Source of the DNA: a virus
Strand: one strand, 5' to 3'
IMG/VR virus record: IMGVR_UViG_3300036715_000569
Coordinates: 1-61,085 of that record
DNA: 61,085 nucleotides
Made by a program: the position numbers and the translations under genes. Within the stretch, counting starts at the first letter, position 1, and the number at the start of each line of letters is the position of its first letter. Shown one piece after another: positions 8,652 to 17,176 of the stretch. The notes under the pieces were generated by a model. That model was not told where the DNA came from and did not search any database. It saw nothing but the letters and a program-made list of their open reading frames with translations.

Positions 8652-9109
8652 TGAAATTAAGTGAGATCACCGAAAGTTTTGATAGTAAGATTCGGGGTAG
8701 ATTAATACAGTCTACCCCGAATCTATTTATTGTTCGTGCAACAATAGGCGACCGTGACATTGATTTTACAGCGTCACGTATGTCACTTAGTTTAGATGTA
8801 GAATCAGAGACCGATAATGCGTGGGAAATAATGTTTTATGAACGTAAGGATGGGGATATATCTACAAGGAAGTCAGGTTCGGGGAATGAAATGCAAGTAT
8901 TTGCATTTATTTTGGATGCAATAAATGAATTAATAACCCGATATTCACCGGACGAAATGTTATTCAGTGCTACTAAGACAGAACAAAGTAGAATAGGATT
9001 GTATAATAAGATGATTAAACGGATTAAAATTCCTGGTTATACAGGGCAGATGACGCATTCAGATAAGTCGGCGAATCAATATAGTATTATTAAAGATAAA
9101 TTGCATTAA
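8651..9109 (+). CDS. Conserved phage protein of unknown function
   Basis: A 152-residue protein coupled to the portal gene. The second half has a pattern I associate with an uncharacterised phage family: a Gly-Ser-Gly turn, a helix VFAFILDAINELI, then SPDEMLFSATK and SRIGLYNKMIKR. That looks like a small alpha/beta fold, GNAT-like in order but without a clear acetyl-CoA motif. The beginning MKLSEITES is a common start in T4-like gene products. An unusual 13-bp perfect inverted repeat lies within its first 25 codons. The function is unknown. Confidence 0.65.
   Translation: MKLSEITESFDSKIRGRLIQSTPNLFIVRATIGDRDIDFTASRMSLSLDVESETDNAWEIMFYERKDGDISTRKSGSGNEMQVFAFILDAINELITRYSPDEMLFSATKTEQSRIGLYNKMIKRIKIPGYTGQMTHSDKSANQYSIIKDKLH
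8689..8723 (+). terminator. 13-bp perfect hairpin inside a coding start
   Basis: GATTCGGGGTAGA (8689-8701) and its exact complement (8711-8723) form a GC-rich stem with a nine-base loop inside the 5' part of the gene after portal. It could act as a terminator or attenuator between portal and downstream genes, or control translation of the host gene. It is followed by TATTTATT rather than a pure U run. Confidence 0.4.
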
Positions 9110-9199
9110 TTTTCCAACCGCGGCCATAGTATACATACCTGATATCGATATGTTTTCTTTTTTGTCGGTTCTCATCTAGTGCGAGTTTAATAATTGTAT

Positions 9200-9215
9200 T
9201 ATAAATAGATAAATA
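9200..9215 (+). promoter_or_regulatory. Two overlapping late-type octamers
   Basis: TATAAATA (9200-9207) runs directly into GATAAATA (9208-9215), about 35 bases upstream of the small gene with a probable non-AUG start. Confidence 0.6.
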
Positions 9216-9249
9216 GTTCATATTATTGTTTATCTAAGAGGCACCCAAA

Positions 9250-9468
9250 ATCAAAGCAAAAGAATTATTATGTGAATTTTACGATCCAGCAGATGACCAA
9301 CTAGGTCAAGCAAAGATGGATGACACCAGGCGCCCACGCCTGACAATGTTACACATTCAGAAATTACGTAAATCACGTGACGCTGAAAAATATGAAAAAG
9401 CACAACATTTAAATTTCATACCCGATATGTATGGTCAAGCAGACGCAGGTGGTATGCCAGGTTTATAA
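9250..9468 (+). CDS. Small head-region protein, probable AUC start
   Basis: A 72-codon open frame encodes a charged protein (KAKELLCEFYDPADDQ, then DDTRRPRLTMLHIQKLRK and a Met/Gly-rich end) in the T4 position of the small prohead core genes 67/68. The frame has no ATG or GTG before residue 23: a TAA lies 13 bases upstream, then a good ribosome site AAGAGGC, and eight bases later ATC AAA GCA AAA. Either AUC initiates, as AUU does in bacterial infC, or the start codon has mutated. Two late octamers upstream and the rich coding pattern argue that it is expressed. Confidence 0.6.
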   Translation: MKAKELLCEFYDPADDQLGQAKMDDTRRPRLTMLHIQKLRKSRDAEKYEKAQHLNFIPDMYGQADAGGMPGL

Positions 9469-9484
9469 ACACTGTGTTTATCTC

Positions 9485-9560
9485 GATAATATCGAGACTA
9501 AATATGTGTAACGATTGAAAATTCAAAAATAGCCTATTTCTAGGCTATATCTCCCTATAT
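9485..9560 (+). terminator. Two small hairpins, possible terminator
   Basis: CTCGAT-aat-ATCGAG followed by ATAGCC with GGCTAT (about 9527-9547) lie between the 72-codon gene and the acidic core gene. There is no long U run, so termination is uncertain. Confidence 0.35.
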
Positions 9561-9591
9561 TCTTAATGAGTAAGTTAAATACATAGAATAC

Positions 9592-9599
9592 TAATAAAT
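9592..9599 (+). promoter_or_regulatory. Late-type octamer AATAAATA
   Basis: AATAAATA 37 bases upstream of the acidic prohead core gene; one mismatch to the common GATAAATA. Confidence 0.5.
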
Positions 9600-9636
9600 A
9601 GTATAATGAAATTTACTAAATTAAGGAGAACTAAGC

Positions 9637-10641
9637 ATGTCACAACAAAAAAAGCTTGAAAAGGTTCTGGATTTGCTATTAAGCGAAGATTCCGACCAAG
9701 CCGCTGAACTTCTTCACCAAATCATTGTAGAAAAAGCTCGTACAATTTATGAAAGCATCGTTGATGAAGAAGATGACGCCGAAAATGAAAAAGATGAACT
9801 CGACGAATCCGATGAAGTTGGTGGCGAACCAAACAAAGACTTTACTGATGAAATTTCATCAGACGAAGACGAAGTAGATGCGGATGAAGAAAACGACGGC
9901 GAAGCAGGTGCTGAAGACGATGATGAAGAGGGTTATGATGATGAATTCGGCGGCGATGATGATGCTGGCGAAGGATCAACTGAAGACCGCGTTGAAGACC
10001 TGGAATCTCAACTAGCTGAACTTCGTGCAGAATTCGATGCCTTAATGGGCGAAGAAATGCAAGAACCTAATCATGCAGATTTAGGTGATAAGTTTGGTGG
10101 TGACGACGAAGTCGAGCCAGCTGGTGACGAATTTGATGGGGATGAAGGCGCTGGTATGCCTGATTTCGGTGGCGAAGGCGAAACTAAAGTTGTTGGCGAA
10201 GTTGTAGCAAGTATGTTTGAAAAAAGAAAGACAGCTAAACTTAAAGTAGCACCACAAAAGAAAGATTTAAAGAAAGATAAAAAAGTTGATGAAGAAACTA
10301 AGTTTCTGAACACAGTTGCTGATACTGGTCAAAAAGGAACAGCAAAATTGGTCGGAACAGGTAAGTCGACACCACTCGGTGCTGAACAAACTAAGTCTTC
10401 GTTTACAAACATTCCTCCACGTAAAGACTACGGTGGAAAACCAGCTAAGATCGGCGGCGGCCCAGCTGGCGAATACGGTAAATACAATGGTGACTGTGCT
10501 GCAAGCAAAACACCAACGGATAACGTAAACATTAAGCCGAAAAATTCCTCAATTAAAGCTGATACTACTGCTAAATTTACTGGTGGCAAGACAGCAGGCG
10601 AGGGCTTTACTAAATCCCCATTCACTAAGAAGCCGGGTTAA
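9637..10641 (+). CDS. Acidic prohead core (scaffold) protein
   Basis: A 334-residue protein between portal and the gp21 protease. After a helical start (residues 1-50, KVLDLLLSED and EKARTIYESIVDEED) comes an extremely acidic stretch to about residue 160 made largely of Asp, Glu and Gly, with one helix (DRVEDLESQLAELRAEFDAL). The C-terminal half switches to Lys, Thr, Gly and Ser. Strong charge segregation and the position match T4-type core proteins, which fill the prohead and are degraded by gp21. I infer scaffold or core function; T4 genes 67 and 68 are much shorter, so orthology is not claimed. A strong ribosome site (AAGGAGAA) precedes it. Confidence 0.55.
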   Translation: MSQQKKLEKVLDLLLSEDSDQAAELLHQIIVEKARTIYESIVDEEDDAENEKDELDESDEVGGEPNKDFTDEISSDEDEVDADEENDGEAGAEDDDEEGYDDEFGGDDDAGEGSTEDRVEDLESQLAELRAEFDALMGEEMQEPNHADLGDKFGGDDEVEPAGDEFDGDEGAGMPDFGGEGETKVVGEVVASMFEKRKTAKLKVAPQKKDLKKDKKVDEETKFLNTVADTGQKGTAKLVGTGKSTPLGAEQTKSSFTNIPPRKDYGGKPAKIGGGPAGEYGKYNGDCAASKTPTDNVNIKPKNSSIKADTTAKFTGGKTAGEGFTKSPFTKKPG

Positions 10642-10650
10642 GGATAGATA

Positions 10651-11289
10651 ATGGCTATGGCAAATAAACTGTACGAGTACTTGTCCTTTGACAAGGCACA
10701 CGTTCAACTTCTAGAAGAAGATAATAAACAAGGTGGTAAAGATCTTTGTATGAAAGGGATCTTTATTCAAGGTGACGTAAGGAACCAGAATCAGCGTGTT
10801 TATCCTGTTCGTGAAATTACCCGTGCCGTTAATTCTATTACTGAAAAGTTAAGTAGTGGTCAATCAGTTATGGGAGAGCTCGACCATCCGGAAGAGCTTT
10901 CAATTAACTTAGACCGCGTGGCTCATCTAATTACAGAAATGTGGATGGATGGTGCTGATGGATACGGTAAGTTGAAGATAGTCCCAACTCCGATGGGCAA
11001 CATTGTAAAGACATTGTTACAGTCGGGCGCAAAGTTAGGCGTATCTTCCCGTGGTTCTGGAAATGTAAATGACGATGGTACTGTTTCAGATTTTGAAATT
11101 ATTACTGTTGACATTGTTGCGCAACCAAGCGCACCAAACGCATTTCCTAGAACAATATATGAAAGTTTATTTAACATGAAGGGTGGTTCCCGAGTTATTG
11201 TTACCGCAAGGGAAGCATTAACAGAGGCATCTGCTCAAAGACAACTTGTTAAAGACCTTCAAAGATTTATTCAAGAGTTAAAAATTTAG
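10651..11289 (+). CDS. 21: Prohead core protease gp21
   Basis: A 212-residue T4-type prohead protease (herpesvirus assemblin-like fold). The catalytic His is His79 in GELDHPE and the nucleophile Ser lies in LGVSSRGSG (Ser132 or Ser133), at the spacing and in the motifs of T4 gp21. It removes the core and trims head proteins after the (L/I)xE motif before DNA packaging. Length equals T4 gp21 (212). It follows the acidic core gene by nine bases with AAGGATAGATA as its ribosome site and is followed by gp22, so scaffold, protease, core and capsid form one operon. Confidence 0.92.
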   Translation: MAMANKLYEYLSFDKAHVQLLEEDNKQGGKDLCMKGIFIQGDVRNQNQRVYPVREITRAVNSITEKLSSGQSVMGELDHPEELSINLDRVAHLITEMWMDGADGYGKLKIVPTPMGNIVKTLLQSGAKLGVSSRGSGNVNDDGTVSDFEIITVDIVAQPSAPNAFPRTIYESLFNMKGGSRVIVTAREALTEASAQRQLVKDLQRFIQELKI

Positions 11290-11300
11290 GAGAACTCAAG

Positions 11301-12425
11301 ATGGCAAAAAAAATTGATGAACTCTTGAGCGAAAGCGTTGGACTATCCGAAGATACTAGAAACCAGATCGTTGGTTTGTGGGAATCTAGACTATCCGAAG
11401 CTCGTGAAGAAGTTGCTGCAACACTCCGCGAGGAATTTGCACGTAAGTTCGAACACGACAAGGGTGTGCTAGTTGAATCGATGGATCGTTTCTTAACTGA
11501 TAAAGTCCGCGTTGAACTCGAGGAATTCGCTGATGACAAGCGAAAACTTGTCGCAGAACGTATTGCCTACAAAGGTAAAATCGTTGAACACACAGGCATG
11601 TTGAACAAATTTGTAACAGAAGCTGTAGCAAAAGAGATGAAAGAATTCTATGCTGAAAAGAAAGCAATGAAGGAAAATTTTGGTAAACTAGAAAACTTCT
11701 TATTGAAACAACTTGCCGAAGAAATTCGTGAGTTCCGTTCAGATAAGAAATCTTTGGTAGAACAAAAAGTCAAAATGGTTACAGAAGGAAAACAAAAATT
11801 ACACGAAACAAAGACACAGTTTATTAAGCGCGCCGCTCAAATCATCGAGTCAAACATTGAAAGAACTTTACGTAATGAAATCGGTCAATTCAAGGAAGAC
11901 ATTCGTGTTGCCCGTGAAAACGATTTTGGTCGTAAGATTTTCGAAAGTGTGGCAGCTGAATTCATGACTTCATACCTTAACGAAGGTACAGAACTGAAAA
12001 AGCTTCAAAAAGTTGTCGAATCTAAAAATACAAAAATTGCTTCATTGACAGAATCTGTTAAGAAGAGCAGTGGACTTATGGAAAGATTAGACGGTAAATT
12101 GAAAGCAACTCAGGACTTGGTCGAAAGACAAAAAGTTATGAGTGAATTACTAGCACCATTGTCTAAGGACAAGAAGTCGGTAATGAAAGAATTACTTGAA
12201 TCGGTACAGACAAAGAATTTGCAAGGTCAATATAACAAATATTTGCCAAGCGTTCTAAATGAAGCTGTCGCATGTAAACCTGTTGCTGCAAGGCCACAGT
12301 TGAACGAAGCAACATTGTCATCCAATACAGGTAATAGAGTGAAGGTCACTCAGAATGAAGAGTCGGGTGATTCTTCGGAATTAAATCATATCTTGTCCTT
12401 AGCCGGCATTAGAAAAGTAAACTAG
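11301..12425 (+). CDS. 22: Major prohead scaffold core protein gp22
   Basis: A 374-residue, strongly helical, Lys/Glu-rich protein with long coiled-coil stretches (about residues 20-110 and 115-290). In T4 gp22 forms the bulk of the prohead core around which gp23 assembles and is then cut to pieces by gp21; several LSE/LxE sites compatible with that cleavage are present. It is longer than T4 gp22 (269). It sits between gp21 and gp23 with a ribosome site (TTAGGAGAA) overlapping the end of gp21. It ends in an amber codon that also starts the gp23 ribosome site (TAGGAGAAA). Confidence 0.88.
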   Translation: MAKKIDELLSESVGLSEDTRNQIVGLWESRLSEAREEVAATLREEFARKFEHDKGVLVESMDRFLTDKVRVELEEFADDKRKLVAERIAYKGKIVEHTGMLNKFVTEAVAKEMKEFYAEKKAMKENFGKLENFLLKQLAEEIREFRSDKKSLVEQKVKMVTEGKQKLHETKTQFIKRAAQIIESNIERTLRNEIGQFKEDIRVARENDFGRKIFESVAAEFMTSYLNEGTELKKLQKVVESKNTKIASLTESVKKSSGLMERLDGKLKATQDLVERQKVMSELLAPLSKDKKSVMKELLESVQTKNLQGQYNKYLPSVLNEAVACKPVAARPQLNEATLSSNTGNRVKVTQNEESGDSSELNHILSLAGIRKVN

Positions 12426-12436
12426 GAGAAATTATA

Positions 12437-13609
12437 ATGGCAACAAAGCTATTTGAATCAAACTGGGGTGCGACAAAGTCAGCCCTTTTAGAAGGTCTTA
12501 CAGGTAATCGCCGTCAGTCTATGGATGTTGTTTTTGAAAATACACGTAGATATTTGTCAGAATCTGCTTCCGCAGGCGCAACACAAGCAGGTAACATCGC
12601 TGTACTTAACAAAGTTATGCTTCCGTTAATTCGTCGTGTTATGCCTACAGTTATTGCGAATGAAATTATGGGTGTTCAACCTATGACAGGTCCAGTAGGA
12701 CAAATCCACACATTGCGTGTTCGTTATGCGAACACAGCAGCTGGCGTAACAGCTGGTACAGAAGCACTTGGTCCATTTGAAATTGCTAACGCATATTCAG
12801 GTAACGAAGTTGCTGCTGATCCTGCCGCTGCTTCAACAGCACGTTTGGAAGGTGTTCCAGGTAACAAATTGAGCATCCAAATCTTGAAAGAAACTGTCGA
12901 AGCTAAGACACGTAAATTGTCAGCTCGTTGGACTTTTGAAGCAGCACAAGATGCAAATGCCATCCACGGTATTGACATCGAAGCTGAAATCATGCAAGCA
13001 CTTGCACAAGAAATCACTGTTGAAATCGACCAAGAAATGTTGTTTAAATTGGGTAGCTTAGTTCCAGTTGCTCCAACAACATTTAACCAAGCAGCAGTAT
13101 CAGGTACAGCAACTTATGTTGGTGACGAAATGGCTGCTCTTGCAGTTATGATTAACCAACAAGCTAACTTGATCGCAGCACGTACACGTCGTGGCGCAGC
13201 TAACTGGTGTGTTGTCAGCCCAACAGCTTTGACAATTCTTCAGTCTGCTACTACTTCATCGTTTGCACGTACTACAGAAGGCACTTTCGAAGCTCCTACA
13301 AACACTAAGTTTGTTGGTACATTGAATAGCACAATGCGCGTATATGTAAACCAGTACGCTGGTGATGGCGATGCAGTATTGTTGGGTTATAAAGGCCCAA
13401 CAGAAACAGATGCAGCAGCTTACTACTGCCCATATATTCCTTTGATGAGCGTTGGTCCAGTTATGGATCCACAAACATTTGAACCAGTCGTTTCGTTTAT
13501 GACTCGTTATGGATATTTGGAACTTACTAACACAGCAAACAGCTTCGGTAACGCAGCTGACTATTTGTCGAAAGTGGGCATCAACAGCGGTACGCTCAAG
13601 TTTTATTAA
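12437..13609 (+). CDS. 23: Major capsid protein gp23
   Basis: A 390-residue HK97-fold major capsid protein of the T4 type. The family signature near residue 60 is clear: LPLIRRVMPTVIANEIMGVQPM. The N-terminal 45 residues would be removed by gp21, most likely after LSE in YLSESASAG. It is shorter than T4 gp23 (521), lacking much of the insertion-domain region. Codon use is strongly biased to GCA, ACA and GTT, as expected of the most abundant virion protein. The ribosome site is TAGGAGAAA. A strong terminator follows 52 bases after the stop, so the head operon ends here. Confidence 0.95.
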   Translation: MATKLFESNWGATKSALLEGLTGNRRQSMDVVFENTRRYLSESASAGATQAGNIAVLNKVMLPLIRRVMPTVIANEIMGVQPMTGPVGQIHTLRVRYANTAAGVTAGTEALGPFEIANAYSGNEVAADPAAASTARLEGVPGNKLSIQILKETVEAKTRKLSARWTFEAAQDANAIHGIDIEAEIMQALAQEITVEIDQEMLFKLGSLVPVAPTTFNQAAVSGTATYVGDEMAALAVMINQQANLIAARTRRGAANWCVVSPTALTILQSATTSSFARTTEGTFEAPTNTKFVGTLNSTMRVYVNQYAGDGDAVLLGYKGPTETDAAAYYCPYIPLMSVGPVMDPQTFEPVVSFMTRYGYLELTNTANSFGNAADYLSKVGINSGTLKFY

Positions 13610-13661
13610 TCAAATTGGAAAGAATCTAAACAATTCTTTCTTACAGATTACAAAACAAAAC

Positions 13662-13689
13662 AAAAAAGCTCCGATTAAGGAGCTTTTTT
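13662..13689 (+). terminator. Rho-independent terminator after gp23
   Basis: AAAAAAGCTCC, loop GATTAA, GGAGCTTTTTT: an A-stem-U structure able to work on both strands. It separates gp23 from the opposed homing endonuclease gene. A second small hairpin (GAAAGAAT with ATTCTTTC, about 13619-13640) precedes it. Confidence 0.85.
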
Positions 13690-13694
13690 CTTGA

Positions 13695-15143
13695 CTAGAG
13701 TTGTCGAACCCACACAGATTGACCACAGTCCCAATATCGTCTGTACTTAGCAAGAAACATATTTTCAGATTCTGATTTCGTAGAATCGAACGTAGGTAAC
13801 CATTTACTTAATTGCGATTTTTGACATTTAAACCGTGATATAGGATAGTTACCATCGGTCCAAAAATATCCCGGAGTAACAGCCTTTGATAACTCAAACC
13901 CTAAATTTTTATAAGAATTGCCATTAAATTTACTCATATCGCAATAAGAAACAATTGTTTTATTTGTATAAAATTTTATAATTTGATTAAATAATCGTTG
14001 TGTACCACCCACAACGATGCAATTTATTTTGGTGCATAATCTCAATAATTCAATGTCTGCATTACTAGAAAATCTAGATTTACCTATAGTCATTAACATA
14101 TACAATTCGTTATTAAAATATAACCCAATCGCATTAGATGATGTTATATAGCCTTGTAAATGATTTTTATTCAAAAATTCTTTCTCATCATTCTTTGATA
14201 CATCACGTATTGTAAACTTTCTAGCGTACATCTTAGAAGCCAACCCTAATTTTGTTTTAATTATTGATTTGATAATATCGGGTTTATTAATCCATTCGAA
14301 ATCGGTTATTTGGATAAGATCTACATTATTTAATTTAGCTAAATCTGTCTTATCTTTATGTTTATTTTTATTTTCAATAAGCGGGGTATGTGTACAATAT
14401 GGATTATGTGAGTGCCAATATAATCCATTTAGTTCTATGCCAAACTTATGAGACGGAATATACACATCTATTTCTTTAGACCCTAATGTAGCCCAGTCGC
14501 TGTGTGTATATTGTATATTGATACTATCTAAAAAATTACAAATTTCTTTTTCTTGAATTGAATAGTTAGTTCTTTGACGAATAGTAAATCCGTGTTTTTT
14601 ACAATATTCTCCCACTGTACTATAATATACGTTTAGGTCTTGTGCTATTTCTGTTAGAGATTTTTGATTATCGATATATTCTTTTTGCATCCACAGCCTA
14701 TCATTTAGTAATATTTCATTCTCCGGTGTAAGTTTAGATTTTGATAGTATTGTTCTGACTTCGGGTCTTTGTAAACTAAACGGTACTCCAAATTTTGCAA
14801 TCATTGTATTTTCTCTTTTGGCATTTATTGTTAAATTTTCTTCTTTAGTCGTTAGGCTTTTAGTTTTAGAAACATTTATTGATATAGAATTGGCAGTGCA
14901 TTTACATTTATTCGCAGGACCACAACCGACCCATCCTTCAGATATCCGATTAACAGTTTTTTTATTACCAAATTCGCATACGTTAGATTCGTTATGTAAT
15001 GCAGAATATATAATTTCGGGATAGTGCATTGAGTCAGATAAAGTATTCTCTTGAACCCACTTAGCTAGTTCGTTATCTTTCTTTATAAACGTCGAATAGT
15101 GTTTCGGTTTGTCTTTTATTATTTCTAATATTTTATTTCTCAT
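13695..15143 (-). CDS. Homing endonuclease, Vsr-like (EDxHD-type)
   Basis: A 482-residue mobile endonuclease on the strand opposite to its neighbours. The N-terminal part has a zinc-type Cys cluster (VGCGPANKCKC) and helix-turn-helix-like segments (SLTEIAQDLNVYYSTVGEYCKKHGF). Near residue 225 is DVYIPSHKFGIELNGLYWHS, the core of the Vsr-like homing nucleases related to I-Bth0305I. The C-terminal region (from about residue 315, NHLQGYITSSNAIGLYF, then IVSYCDMSKFNGNSYKNLGF) is the domain that accompanies these enzymes in phages. It sits directly behind gp23, a conserved gene and thus a typical homing target. It is probably a free-standing selfish gene. No intron or intein boundary is seen. Confidence 0.75.
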   Translation of the reverse strand: MRNKILEIIKDKPKHYSTFIKKDNELAKWVQENTLSDSMHYPEIIYSALHNESNVCEFGNKKTVNRISEGWVGCGPANKCKCTANSISINVSKTKSLTTKEENLTINAKRENTMIAKFGVPFSLQRPEVRTILSKSKLTPENEILLNDRLWMQKEYIDNQKSLTEIAQDLNVYYSTVGEYCKKHGFTIRQRTNYSIQEKEICNFLDSINIQYTHSDWATLGSKEIDVYIPSHKFGIELNGLYWHSHNPYCTHTPLIENKNKHKDKTDLAKLNNVDLIQITDFEWINKPDIIKSIIKTKLGLASKMYARKFTIRDVSKNDEKEFLNKNHLQGYITSSNAIGLYFNNELYMLMTIGKSRFSSNADIELLRLCTKINCIVVGGTQRLFNQIIKFYTNKTIVSYCDMSKFNGNSYKNLGFELSKAVTPGYFWTDGNYPISRFKCQKSQLSKWLPTFDSTKSESENMFLAKYRRYWDCGQSVWVRQL

Positions 15144-15239
15144 TTATTGGCCTTTGATGTAACAGCTTATTACTTAATATTTAGTATTTATACTTTATAA
15201 CATACACATATCCTAGTGTCAACTTATCGATAACTTTCT

Positions 15240-15247
15240 GATAAATA
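15240..15247 (+). promoter_or_regulatory. Late-type promoter octamer GATAAATA
   Basis: GATAAATA 23 bases upstream of the first fibre gene. Confidence 0.65.
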
Positions 15248-15270
15248 TATGAAACGGTAGGTATACAACT

Positions 15271-17127
15271 ATGGCTCAAAAAATTAAAGTTCAAGACGGT
15301 AATATTCTTTATGTAGCAAGCGATTCTACTTACGATGTAAATTTCGGCATTAATGGATTACTAACAGTTACCAAAGAAATTATGGTGGGCGATATAGCGC
15401 TCGGCCTCGGCACGATAACAACATCACCTGCACAAAATTTAACTATAACGACAGGATTGGGTGCTAACTTACTGTTGCAACCAGACGCAGCACTAATTCT
15501 TAACGGTGTGCAATGGCCGGTCGCACCTATATCGACATCGCCGGGTTCATATTTAGGCGCATCGGCATTAAATACTTTAGAATTTTATTCCTTTGTTTTT
15601 GCATCTTCGGTTAGTGATTCTTTAACACCTGGTTTAAATCCAATAACAGGCCTTGATTTTTTATATCCTACTATCCAGCCGGGCCAGGTAGTTGTTGGGC
15701 CAACCGTTGTATATGATAATGTTGGTACAAATCAGTGGCGTATATTACAGCCAAGATTAGGATATACGCCGGTTAATATAGCTGGTGATACAATGACCGG
15801 TTACTTAATGTTAAATGCTGATCCTACCACAGGACTTGGCGCAGTAACTAAACAATATGTTGATCAGATTTCTACTGGCATTAATATTCATGGATCGGTA
15901 GAAACTTCGACAACACCATTAAATAATTTAACACCGAATTCGTATACAAACGGTAGCTCCGGTGGCGGATTTGATCTAGGTGGTCAAGGTGTTGGTGCAA
16001 CACTTACATCTGTTAGTAATGTTTATATAAACACACTAGGTATTGGCGGAGATACATCGATTAGTGTAGGTAGTAGGATATTAGTTAAAGATCAGACGAA
16101 TATTATCGAAAATGGTGTATATACTGTTACAAATTTAGGTGCCGAAGATCCGGGCGGATTTCAGTGGATGTTAACTCGCGCAACTGATTATGATAATAGT
16201 CAGGCTAATGAAGTTCGTGCAGGTGATGTGATATATATACAAGAAGGAACATTAAGTGGTACTCAGTGGGTGCAGACTAGTACAGGCACCGGCCAGTCGA
16301 ACGCAACAATTATCGGAACCGATAATATTACATTTACACAATTCTCCGGTGTCGGTGCAATAACTAGCGGACCCGGTATTGACGTTACTGGTAATGTTAT
16401 CTCTAATACAGGTGTTATATCAAATATAGCAAGTACAGGTATTTCTATATCTGGAGCAACTGGTGCAGTTACTATTACTAATACCGGCGTTACTTCGTTA
16501 ACAACTAATACTGGTTTAAGCACGAACGTGAGTGCAACTGGTGCAGTTACTATTACTAATACAGGTGTATTATCATTTAATACGCGCACAGGAGCAATAA
16601 CGTTAACAAGTTTAGATGTAACAACTGCATTAGGATATACGCCTGGTAGTGGTAGTGGAACAGTTTCTAGTATAGGGATGACAGTTCCTGCCTTCCTATC
16701 AGTTTCACCCTCGCCTATTACAACATCGGGCACATTTGCAGTTACTTTATCAGGGACAGCGTTACCTATTGCAAACGGTGGTACCGGCCAAACAACTGCT
16801 AATGCAGCAATTAACGCACTGGTCCCCGATCAAACTGCTAATGGCGGAAAATTATTAACTACAGACGGTACTAACACATCGTGGGCTAATCAAATATGGT
16901 TATCACCGACTAGTTCTGTAGCAATCGGCCCAGCAGTTACGGCACCCGAATTATCAACAACGGCGACAGATGGATTCTTTTATATTCCGTCATGTGCAGG
17001 TGTACCTACAGGAGTTCCGACAAATATTCCGGGCAGAGCACCGATGGTAATAGATAGCGTTAATAATAGATTATACATATATGCAGGAGGATCTTGGATA
17101 GCTCTTAACCTTGCAGTTTATTCTTAG
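15271..17127 (+). CDS. Tail fibre/virion adhesin 1
   Basis: A 618-residue beta-rich structural protein, low in Cys and rich in Thr, Ser, Gly and Asn. Residues 175-200 contain the fibre repeat GDTMTGYLMLNADPTTGLGAVTKQYVD, typical of phage fibres. The block ILVKDQTNIIENGVYTVTN is followed by repeated TGAVTITNTGV units, as in the next fibre genes. The C-terminal FFYIPSCAGVPTGVPT...APMVIDSVNNRLYIYAGGSWI matches the ends of several genes here and probably forms a trimeric tip. No S74 chaperone was seen. The N terminus (MAQKIKVQDGNILYV) differs from the following paralogues and may be the attachment end. It opens a rightward operon of fibre genes. Confidence 0.75.
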   Translation: MAQKIKVQDGNILYVASDSTYDVNFGINGLLTVTKEIMVGDIALGLGTITTSPAQNLTITTGLGANLLLQPDAALILNGVQWPVAPISTSPGSYLGASALNTLEFYSFVFASSVSDSLTPGLNPITGLDFLYPTIQPGQVVVGPTVVYDNVGTNQWRILQPRLGYTPVNIAGDTMTGYLMLNADPTTGLGAVTKQYVDQISTGINIHGSVETSTTPLNNLTPNSYTNGSSGGGFDLGGQGVGATLTSVSNVYINTLGIGGDTSISVGSRILVKDQTNIIENGVYTVTNLGAEDPGGFQWMLTRATDYDNSQANEVRAGDVIYIQEGTLSGTQWVQTSTGTGQSNATIIGTDNITFTQFSGVGAITSGPGIDVTGNVISNTGVISNIASTGISISGATGAVTITNTGVTSLTTNTGLSTNVSATGAVTITNTGVLSFNTRTGAITLTSLDVTTALGYTPGSGSGTVSSIGMTVPAFLSVSPSPITTSGTFAVTLSGTALPIANGGTGQTTANAAINALVPDQTANGGKLLTTDGTNTSWANQIWLSPTSSVAIGPAVTAPELSTTATDGFFYIPSCAGVPTGVPTNIPGRAPMVIDSVNNRLYIYAGGSWIALNLAVYS

Positions 17128-17136
17128 TCGAAAGGT

Positions 17137-17144
17137 GATAAATA
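17137..17144 (+). promoter_or_regulatory. Late-type octamer before fibre 2
   Basis: GATAAATA at 17137-17144, followed immediately by ATG of a 12-codon open frame (17145-17183) whose TAA overlaps the ATG of the fibre gene at 17177, suggesting a leader peptide or coupling. Confidence 0.5.
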
Positions 17145-17176
17145 ATGAAAACACTGAAAAGTAATGGAAATTCGAC

